Assembly: GCA_028686145.1 (NCBI GenBank) | Contig: JAQUCQ010000016.1 | Location: 1 to 22,022 of the forward strand | DNA length: 22,022 nucleotides | Reading direction: 5' to 3' | From: Desulfuromonadaceae bacterium | Lineage (GTDB): Bacteria > Desulfobacterota > Desulfuromonadia > Geobacterales > Pseudopelobacteraceae | In this document: in pieces, positions 9,271 through 15,340 of the stretch | How the letters are laid out: the number at the start of each line of letters is the position of its first letter | Numbering within the stretch: position 1 is the first letter of the stretch | Notes under the pieces: model-generated | The model's input: only the letters and a program-made list of their open reading frames with translations | What the model was told of the DNA's origin: nothing | Database searches by the model: none | Made by a program: the position numbers and the translations under genes

Positions 9271-10164
9271 TCATCTTATATCGTAATTGAGCGTCTGCGG
9301 CTGCCCGTCGCGGATAACATCCAATTTCAGATGGTTCTGCCCCTTGAGTGCAATGAACGACTGCAGGGCCTTATCCGGCGAATCCATCGGAAAATCATTC
9401 AAACTCACCAAAATATCGCCATTTTTGATGCCGAGCATGCCGAAGACTCCATTCGGTTTGACCTCCGAAGCCCGGAAACCCTCGACTTTACCATCCTTCT
9501 GGCTGGGGAGCAGACGCGCATCACTCATCGCCTGGGCAGGATTGTCCAGAGCCGCGTTCAGGGCTCGCTGGTCAATAACATAATTGCCCGAGCCCATATT
9601 GGCCACTGCCACACCCGGCTGCGCTGTCCCCGATGCTGCTGCGGGAGCGGGAGCGGGAGCGGGCGAGGATGAGGGCGGCGGCGTAAAGGGAGTCAGCAGT
9701 TCGACTTTCTTCCCATTAATGACAATAAACGCTTTATCCTTGCTAACCCCTACCAGGCGCCCGGCATCAAAGACCATATCCCCAAGGCGGAATACCCGCT
9801 CCTCCTGTTTTGTCATGTTTCGAACCAGAGCAAAGGTTTCACGAAATGATCCGACAGCCGTGCCAAGCAGCATCAGCTCAGATGGCGCGGTTGCAGAAGT
9901 AGCCTGAGCCGACGCCGAAGCACTCGTGATCGGGGCCAGTGGGCCCTGAGTTGCCTTCCCAAACAGCCCCTCAGTGAGGATCGGGGCATAAAAAGAAAGC
10001 ACCTCCGCACGCGGGGCGGCAGACGAGGGAGCGGCTGTAGTTACACTTTTGAGGGGAAACTTACTTCCAAGTCTCGTAGAGAGACTCTCGGTAGCAAGCC
10101 CGGCCAGCAGGGCAATGATGACAATCCCCAGAAAAAGATTTACGATAAAAATAGCACGCGACAT
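9271..10164 (-). CDS. gspC: Type II secretion system protein GspC with PDZ domain
   Basis: GspC is a bitopic inner-membrane protein that links the inner-membrane platform to the secretin. The 297-residue product has one N-terminal membrane helix (about residues 4-24), a homology region (about 90-155) starting near LMLLGTAVGS and containing VFRLGDMVF and the repeated VVK-type strands, a linker rich in proline, serine and alanine (about 160-180), and a C-terminal PDZ domain (about 215-297) with the GILNGDILVSLN-like pattern. The ATG at 10164 has AGGT six bases upstream. Its position before gspD and gspE supports the assignment over a general PDZ protease partner. The proline-alanine linker is coded by short GC-rich tandem triplets. 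Confidence 0.88.
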   Translation of the reverse strand: MSRAIFIVNLFLGIVIIALLAGLATESLSTRLGSKFPLKSVTTAAPSSAAPRAEVLSFYAPILTEGLFGKATQGPLAPITSASASAQATSATAPSELMLLGTAVGSFRETFALVRNMTKQEERVFRLGDMVFDAGRLVGVSKDKAFIVINGKKVELLTPFTPPPSSSPAPAPAPAAASGTAQPGVAVANMGSGNYVIDQRALNAALDNPAQAMSDARLLPSQKDGKVEGFRASEVKPNGVFGMLGIKNGDILVSLNDFPMDSPDKALQSFIALKGQNHLKLDVIRDGQPQTLNYDIR

Positions 10165-10235
10165 AAGACCTGCAATGTATATAAATGTATTTTTGATTTA
10201 CCTTACAATTCAGAACCTGCTATTAAAAATTGATT

Positions 10236-11066
10236 TCAGATTTCTCCGCTAAATACCTCTACCGCCGGGCCGGTCATGTAGATGCTGCCATCAGCGGCCC
10301 ATTCCATTTCCAGATCACCTCCGGACAAATGGTTAAGAATTCGTTTCTCCGTCAAATTGTTCAGCACGCATGCTGCAGTCGCTGCGCTAGAACCGGTTCC
10401 GCAGGCCAATGTTTCGCCGGCACCCCGTTCCCAAGTCCGCTGACGGACTTCAGTGCGCGAGATGACCTGAATAAACTCCACATTTGTACGGCGCGGAAAG
10501 AGCTCATGATTTTCTATGAGCGGTCCATAGGTTGCAACCGGAAATGTGGCAACATCATCGACAAAAATGACACAGTGTGGATTACCCATTGAAGCGCAGG
10601 TAATTTTAAAGGTTCTGTCCAATACGGTCAACTCTTCTGCAACCACTTTTGAGCTTGGATCACCCTTCATTGGAATTTCAGCACGCGTCAAACGCGGTAG
10701 CCCCATATTGACCCGCACTTTTTCGATATTCCCATCACTTCCAGGAAATAGTTGCAGCGTCAGAATACCGTTGCCGGTTTCTGCAGTTATTTCGGTCTTT
10801 GATACAAGGCCATGATCGTATGCGTATTTGGCAACACAACGAATGCCATTGCCACACATCTCCGACTCGGAACCGTCAGAGTTGAACATCCGCATCCGAA
10901 CATCAGCCGTCTCAGATGGCATGATCAGAATTAATCCGTCGGAACCGATCCCGAAGTTGCGATTTGAAACCTGTATCGCGGTTTGCTGTGGGTCGGCAAC
11001 CGTTTCCTCAAAACAGTTCACATAGACATAGTCATTTCCGGCACCCTGCATCTTCGTAAATTTCAT
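10236..11066 (-). CDS. dapF: Diaminopimelate epimerase
   Basis: This cofactor-independent racemase converts LL- to meso-diaminopimelate, the precursor of lysine and of peptidoglycan cross-links. From the ATG at 11066 the protein has 276 residues, the normal length, starting MKFTKMQGAGNDYV as in the family. The frame extends to 11132 but the extra 22 residues do not fit. The two catalytic cysteines are visible: C71 in EMCGNGIRC and C222 in LACGTGSSA. The ribosome-binding site is weak (AAGGGG about 14 bases upstream). gspC begins 71 bases downstream, so dapF could be the first gene of the same transcript, though nothing proves it. Confidence 0.94.
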   Translation of the reverse strand: MKFTKMQGAGNDYVYVNCFEETVADPQQTAIQVSNRNFGIGSDGLILIMPSETADVRMRMFNSDGSESEMCGNGIRCVAKYAYDHGLVSKTEITAETGNGILTLQLFPGSDGNIEKVRVNMGLPRLTRAEIPMKGDPSSKVVAEELTVLDRTFKITCASMGNPHCVIFVDDVATFPVATYGPLIENHELFPRRTNVEFIQVISRTEVRQRTWERGAGETLACGTGSSAATAACVLNNLTEKRILNHLSGGDLEMEWAADGSIYMTGPAVEVFSGEI

Positions 11067-11103
11067 GTTATGGCTTAGCCCCTTATTGGTAAAATTGTTT
11101 TGT

Positions 11104-11132
11104 AACATAGCAAAAATAGGGCGCGGCAACAA
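11104..11132 (-). promoter_or_regulatory. Candidate sigma-70 promoter for dapF
   Basis: Read on the minus strand, a TTGTTG -35-like box (11132-11127) and a TATGTT -10 box (11109-11104) are separated by 17 bases. They lie about 40-60 bases before the dapF ATG. The -35 box matches only its first half well, so this is a modest call. Confidence 0.35.
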
Positions 11133-11169
11133 GTAGTTTAATCGGCAATCCCCAGTAGAAACGTCATGA

Positions 11170-11198
11170 TTGCCAATTCATCGGCAAGCGGCTATACT
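11170..11198 (+). promoter_or_regulatory. Candidate sigma-70 promoter for the gamma-carbonic anhydrase gene
   Basis: TTGCCA (11170-11175) and TATACT (11193-11198) are 17 bases apart, a near-consensus housekeeping promoter about 40 bases before the ATG at 11239. The -35 box overlaps two short inverted repeats built from TTGCC/GGCAA, which might form an operator. Confidence 0.6.
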
Positions 11199-11238
11199 TC
11201 AGCGATTCAGCACCCATTTCTTTTGAGGGACAACAACC

Positions 11239-11772
11239 ATGATCAAAGTTTTTCAAGACATTCACCCTGCCATTGATCCGACCGCATTTATTGCCGAAAC
11301 TGCCGTAATAATCGGCGATGTTGTGATAGGAGCGCAATCAAGTGTCTGGTACAACTGCGTTGTTCGCGGCGACGTCAACCATATCCGCATCGGTGACCGC
11401 AGCAACGTGCAGGACCTCTCCATGTTGCACGTCACCCACAAAAAACATGCGGATGATCCCGGGGCACCATTGATTGTCGGCGATGACGTCACTATTGGCC
11501 ACAGCGTGACCCTGCATGGCTGCACTTTGCAGAATGGCTGTTTTATCGGAATGCAGGCCATGGTGATGGACCATGCCGTCGTCGGCGAAGGAGCGCTGGT
11601 AGGAGCACGAGCATTGGTTACCGAAGGCACTGTCATCCCACCACACACTCTCTGGGTCGGCGCACCAGCCAAATACAAACGCGACTTGACCACGGACGAA
11701 ATTGCCTGGTTGAAAAAGTCGCCCGGCAACTACGTAAAATACTCGTTACAGTACCTCAATGACGGCTTGTAA
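11239..11772 (+). CDS. Gamma-class carbonic anhydrase-like hexapeptide-repeat protein
   Basis: The 177-residue product is a left-handed beta-helix built from hexapeptide repeats, seen through most of residues 14-140. It resembles the gamma carbonic anhydrase/YrdA family that binds a metal between trimer subunits. The expected metal ligands are present as H64, H88 and H93, with H88 and H93 five residues apart as in the archaeal enzyme; R43, D45 and Q58 match other conserved positions. The acidic loop of the archaeal Cam enzyme is missing, so it is closer to the CamH/YrdA branch, whose members are not all active. GAGGGA about ten bases before the ATG serves as ribosome-binding site. Carbonic anhydrase activity is plausible but unproven. 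Confidence 0.85.
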   Translation: MIKVFQDIHPAIDPTAFIAETAVIIGDVVIGAQSSVWYNCVVRGDVNHIRIGDRSNVQDLSMLHVTHKKHADDPGAPLIVGDDVTIGHSVTLHGCTLQNGCFIGMQAMVMDHAVVGEGALVGARALVTEGTVIPPHTLWVGAPAKYKRDLTTDEIAWLKKSPGNYVKYSLQYLNDGL

Positions 11773-11853
11773 ACGTTTGCTCCGGGCAGTAATCCGGCAC
11801 TCTCAGGAGGGGAGGCAATCCCGCTTGGCCTCACTGAAACCGTTGTTTTCGCC

Positions 11854-11904
11854 CGGTTCATTCAGGCAAGACCGGCCCTAAAACCATCTTGCCTGCATGA
11901 ACCG
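11854..11904 (+). repeat. Near-perfect 18-bp inverted repeat (long hairpin)
   Basis: The arms 11854-11871 and 11887-11904 are complementary at 17 of 18 positions, with a 15-base loop. It lies between the gamma-carbonic anhydrase gene and the next gene on the same strand. No clear run of T follows on either strand (only ATTCTGTTATTTT on the plus side), so it is a poor classical terminator. It could limit read-through, protect an mRNA end, or be a dispersed repeat. Confidence 0.7.
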
Positions 11905-11946
11905 ATTCTGTTATTTTCGAGCAACTTTACGAGAAAGTTGACCAGT

Positions 11947-12705
11947 ATGAAGATCACTATTTTGGGGTGTGGCACTTCCACTGGAGTTCCTATGGTGGGC
12001 TGCGACTGTCCGGTCTGCATCTCAGGTGCCTCCCGGGACAAGCGTACGCGTGCATCCATCTTGCTTTGTTACAATGATCATACCATTCTGGTTGATACAT
12101 CCACCGATTTGAGAGAGCAGGCCCTGCGACAGCATATTCGTCGTATTGATGCCGTACTTTTCACCCACGCCCATGCTGATCATGTCAATGGCATTGATGA
12201 CCTGCGCGGGTTTCATTTTCTCCACAAGGAAATTATACCCTGCTTTGCGTCCAGAGCAACACTCGGAACACTACAGAGAGGTTTCAGCTACATCTTTAAT
12301 GAGCACGATGGTTCCGGTTATTCACCATTACTGGCTGCTCACGAAATTGATGCTCCTTTTGAACTGTTCGGCCAGGTTATTACTCCGATACCGCTGCTGC
12401 ACGGCAGGACTATCTCATATGGCTACCGAATCGGGGATTTTGCGTACTTGACCGACTGCAGCTCTATTCCGGAACCATCGGTGGAACTACTGCAAGGCTT
12501 GCAACTGTTGGTGATTGACGGCTTGCGCTGGACTGAACATCCATTTCACTTCAATATTCAGGGCGCGATTACAGCGGCACGTCAGCTAAAAGTTCCCCGC
12601 ACAATCCTGACTCATCTTACCCATCAGATCGCGTACGCGGAGGGGCATAAGCTACCACCCGGATTTGAACTGGCATATGACAGTATGGAGTTCGATCTGT
12701 TGTAA
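11947..12705 (+). CDS. Metallo-beta-lactamase-fold phosphodiesterase, PhnP-like
   Basis: The 252-residue product carries the metal-binding THAHADH motif (H74, H76, D78, H79), a later histidine in LLHGR, an aspartate in YLTDCS and a THLTH segment. These are the ligands of the metallo-beta-lactamase fold. The N-terminus has GCGTSTGVP and a CxCxxC cluster (C19, C21, C24), as in the PhnP cyclic-phosphate phosphodiesterase group. I chose the ATG at 11947; the frame also allows TTG at 11938, but GAGAAAG is better spaced from the ATG. No phosphonate genes are nearby, so its substrate here is unknown. The next gene starts 17 bases later, so the two are probably co-transcribed. Confidence 0.85.
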   Translation: MKITILGCGTSTGVPMVGCDCPVCISGASRDKRTRASILLCYNDHTILVDTSTDLREQALRQHIRRIDAVLFTHAHADHVNGIDDLRGFHFLHKEIIPCFASRATLGTLQRGFSYIFNEHDGSGYSPLLAAHEIDAPFELFGQVITPIPLLHGRTISYGYRIGDFAYLTDCSSIPEPSVELLQGLQLLVIDGLRWTEHPFHFNIQGAITAARQLKVPRTILTHLTHQIAYAEGHKLPPGFELAYDSMEFDLL

Positions 12706-12722
12706 CGGCAAGGAGACACGAG

Positions 12723-14561
12723 ATGTATAAGGACATTCGGTTGCACGGTTTGATGGGAGAGCAGACAGAGTATTTTGCCATGGTGGCAGGTAATGATGCC
12801 TACCAGCGCTACTTCTTCAACATCGTACAAGAAGAGGACCAGCTGCGCATATTTTCTCCCGGCAACGAAATGATCCTTTCACCAGGGGGAATCAGCTACC
12901 AGGGCAACGGTGGCAATTTTTGCGAATATATGTTTGGTGTAGATCAGCCGACATCCGATCTTGCCAAGCCGGAAATCATCAACCGTCTGGTTATGTACGG
13001 GGTTCACTCCGACGAAGATGGCACCGTCCGTTTCAGCGACCGTACATCAGGTTCTGAAACATATGACACCATTTTTTTCGAAGGGAATGCTGTCTGTAAC
13101 TATTTTTTCTTTGTTCACTCCAATCTGTTGTCACGTAAATTGAAAAACCAGCAGGAAGAGCTGGTCAAACGAATAGGTAAAAGTATCAAACGCTCAGAAG
13201 CTGTTGGTGACGAGCGTGACGATATTCTCATTTCCGAACTGTACCCGTTATTGAAAGACGAATCATCACAGCTATTTGTGATCAAGCTGATCAACCGCCA
13301 TCATCGTGAATATCGCGACCTTTTCCGCAGTTTCTATTTCAAAAACAAAAAGATATCTGATGAGGATTTCAGTCGACTGGTAGCTGTCGCGACAAAACAT
13401 AAAATTGACCGCTACCAGCAGGAACGCATCAGAATCGATGCCATGTACCGCAGTCCGGCTAACAAGAGAATTGTCGATGAATACCGCAACATCCTACTGA
13501 CGTGCAACGCTAAAAATGAGATCAGTAACCTTGACAATGCCCGCTTAACTCGTTTGAAAACATTGTCGGTCCGCAACAAAATTCCGGGAGCACTGTTTTA
13601 TACGCTGGATGAGATGCTTAAAAAAGGACGTAATCTCGAAGACGACCATGAGCCGGACTATATTGCAGCAACTCGAGAAATACTGGAGGGGATTTTTTTC
13701 CGGGAGATCAATATTGAGAGCCGCATCGACCGGAATGATATGCTCAAGCTGATCCAGGGCAAGAAAAAGGCGATGGATAACCGTGATCACGCCTACGATC
13801 AGTTGATGCTGGATGCCAGCAAGGAATGTGATGAGAAAATTCGGGATGGGGCCGACTCATCGCTGCTGGATGGTTTCTCGTATGTGATAACGTATCTTGA
13901 TCGTTTTGACACCGTTTCAAACCTGATCAGTCAACTGGCCTTTATGGAAACCGTGCGAATTAATGAAGAGATGCTGCGTGGCTTGCTTGAGCACAAGGCG
14001 GCCTTCGACAACCTGCACGAAAACTGTTTTCAGGAGTTATTTATCCGGGAACTGTTCACAAATGCCTATCTCGGCAATTTTGGTCGGCGCAAGGTAAAAA
14101 CTCTCATGGATGGGTTGGCTGCAATTGAGGCGGGGAAATCATCAATTGAGGGCTTACACCGTCAATTAACCGACATCGATCAGGAAGAAAGAATTGCGAT
14201 TATTCTCCTTGAACATGTGCGTGACCGCATAAGAAATTTCTACTCAAAATTTACCACAAAGGCTGACCAGGAGGCATTGCGACGGGAAATTGTCGAAGAG
14301 CTAAAAACAAAGAAACGAATCAGTACCGATATCCCTGATCATCTTTTCAATGAGACCATCTTCACCATCAAAAAAGAGGCCATATACCTGCATTCACTGT
14401 TGCCGCAGATTATTGCAGAACGTAACGTCGGGCTGCGGGAAGATTTTCTTGCAAACTCCGGACTTGACCGGTTTTATGTTGAAGAACTGGAACGAGAATA
14501 TTACGAGAAAAACGGTTTGGACATCACAGAGTTGTACCAGATTAGGAAAGGACTCAGCTGA
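12723..14561 (+). CDS. Uncharacterised 612-residue protein, resembles the TIGR04442 family
   Basis: I recognise no enzymatic or binding domain. By memory it resembles TIGR04442, a family of about 600 residues seen in Geobacter-type bacteria; that match is not tested. The first 140 residues look beta-rich and globular (RYFFNIVQEEDQLRIF, DTIFFEGNAV). From about residue 145 to the end the protein is almost all charged alpha helix, with many Lys/Arg/Glu residues and heptad-like stretches. No signal peptide or membrane segment is seen, so it should be cytoplasmic. AAGGAG lies just before the ATG, 17 bases after the phosphodiesterase stop, so the pair likely forms an operon. A 294-base gap then leads to flgM. 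Function unknown; flagellar or stress signalling is only a guess from location. Confidence 0.75.
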   Translation: MYKDIRLHGLMGEQTEYFAMVAGNDAYQRYFFNIVQEEDQLRIFSPGNEMILSPGGISYQGNGGNFCEYMFGVDQPTSDLAKPEIINRLVMYGVHSDEDGTVRFSDRTSGSETYDTIFFEGNAVCNYFFFVHSNLLSRKLKNQQEELVKRIGKSIKRSEAVGDERDDILISELYPLLKDESSQLFVIKLINRHHREYRDLFRSFYFKNKKISDEDFSRLVAVATKHKIDRYQQERIRIDAMYRSPANKRIVDEYRNILLTCNAKNEISNLDNARLTRLKTLSVRNKIPGALFYTLDEMLKKGRNLEDDHEPDYIAATREILEGIFFREINIESRIDRNDMLKLIQGKKKAMDNRDHAYDQLMLDASKECDEKIRDGADSSLLDGFSYVITYLDRFDTVSNLISQLAFMETVRINEEMLRGLLEHKAAFDNLHENCFQELFIRELFTNAYLGNFGRRKVKTLMDGLAAIEAGKSSIEGLHRQLTDIDQEERIAIILLEHVRDRIRNFYSKFTTKADQEALRREIVEELKTKKRISTDIPDHLFNETIFTIKKEAIYLHSLLPQIIAERNVGLREDFLANSGLDRFYVEELEREYYEKNGLDITELYQIRKGLS

Positions 14562-14711
14562 TTTTCCGCCTGCATTACAGCGACCTCGCCGCAACAACAC
14601 TTCAAATGCCCCAAGAAATGGGATTATAAACCGCTTACCTAAGCATTTCTGCAAAACAAATAACACATATCCACTACTACAAAAAATGCAGCTAACGGCA
14701 TTCTAATGCAC
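14562..14711. other. Noncoding gap upstream of flgM
   Basis: This AT-rich stretch between the uncharacterised gene and the flgM promoter holds no convincing frame, and no GC-rich hairpin with a T run. Only short, weak repeats around GCATT/AATGC are visible. Together with the flgM leader it makes about 294 bases without a gene. Confidence 0.6.
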
Positions 14712-14739
14712 TAAAGTTTTATCAGAAATTTTCCGATGA
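14712..14739 (+). promoter_or_regulatory. Candidate sigma-28 (FliA) promoter for flgM
   Basis: TAAAGTTT (14712-14719) equals the classical sigma-28 -35 box, and TCCGATGA (14732-14739) matches GCCGATAA at six of eight positions. The 12-base spacing is one base more than the enteric optimum but within the range seen in other bacteria. Transcription would start about 105-110 bases before the flgM ATG. flgM is commonly read from a sigma-28 promoter, forming a feedback loop, which fits this site. Confidence 0.55.
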
Positions 14740-14855
14740 GCATATTGAATGCAAGAATTGGCCGAGCCTGCAGATAGGCACGTATGCGATAAAACCCATT
14801 ACCCCTGAAAGCAGAGAAAACAATCTACCGTCCTTACTTGGTATCGGAGCCTGTT

Positions 14856-15128
14856 ATGAAAATAGATGATCGAGTATCAAATTATATGGCGTTGTTAAAC
14901 CGAACAGAGACCAAGCCTGCTGCACAACCTGAAGCTAACCTCGTGAATCAGGCAATTCCCGAAACAGCCTCTTCCTCTGTAACCATCTCTCCAGTCGCCA
15001 CTCAACTGGCCGACGATGAAGCCCATCGGGAACGGCTGAACATAATCCGGCAACAGTTGGCAGAAGGTTCCTACAATATCAGCGGCAAGGATGTAGCCGA
15101 TAAGATGTTGAACGCACTCAAAGGGTGA
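14856..15128 (+). CDS. flgM: Anti-sigma-28 factor FlgM
   Basis: FlgM holds sigma-28 (FliA) inactive until the hook is complete and FlgM is exported through the flagellar channel. The 90-residue product has the normal length: a polar, probably unfolded N-terminal half with many Ala, Pro, Glu and Thr, and a C-terminal half with the family pattern R--II--QL--G-Y-ISG-DVA-KML, which binds the sigma factor. The ATG at 14856 follows GGAG by six bases; a TTG start at 14838 is possible but less likely. A candidate sigma-28 promoter is upstream. No flgN or hook-protein gene is next to it, unlike many flagellar clusters. Confidence 0.85.
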   Translation: MKIDDRVSNYMALLNRTETKPAAQPEANLVNQAIPETASSSVTISPVATQLADDEAHRERLNIIRQQLAEGSYNISGKDVADKMLNALKG

Positions 15129-15132
15129 CACC

Positions 15133-15153
15133 GGCTCCGCCTCCCGAGCGGAG
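15133..15153 (+). terminator. Short GC-rich hairpin after flgM
   Basis: GCTCCGC and GCGGAGC form a perfect 7-bp stem with a loop of about seven bases, just after the flgM stop. It lacks a T run, so it is a weak terminator or an mRNA-end hairpin. Confidence 0.35.
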
Positions 15154-15340
15154 CACCTGCAGCATTCTCACTTCCTCCTTGACCTGAATCCCCTCCCGCG
15201 CTACATTCCTGTTGTGTATATTTTATACTCATACGTGTTCTAATTTAGTTCACCAGAAGGATTTCTAGCGGCTGTTGAGTGAAATAATATTGCCGCGCAC
15301 GCTCGGGTTATTTAGTTTTAAAAATCTTGCAGGGGGCACC

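Noticed and set aside
9238..9272. Imperfect GGGACAGG/GTACAGG direct repeat near the end of gspC
   Set aside because: It is short, occurs only twice, and has no paired arm, so a REP-type element cannot be supported from this window.
9591..9700. GC-rich short tandem triplets
   Set aside because: They encode the proline-alanine linker of GspC in frame. This is ordinary for such linkers and not a CRISPR or mobile repeat.
14741..14800. Possible sigma-54 promoter before flgM (GGCAC...TGC)
   Set aside because: The GG and GC elements are about 7-8 bases apart, not the required 10, so it does not fit a sigma-54 -24/-12 promoter.
15179..15235. Possible sigma-70 promoter for the sigma-54 activator
   Set aside because: TTGACC and the later TATACT are not properly spaced, and the GTATA/TATAC inverted repeat there is too short to call.
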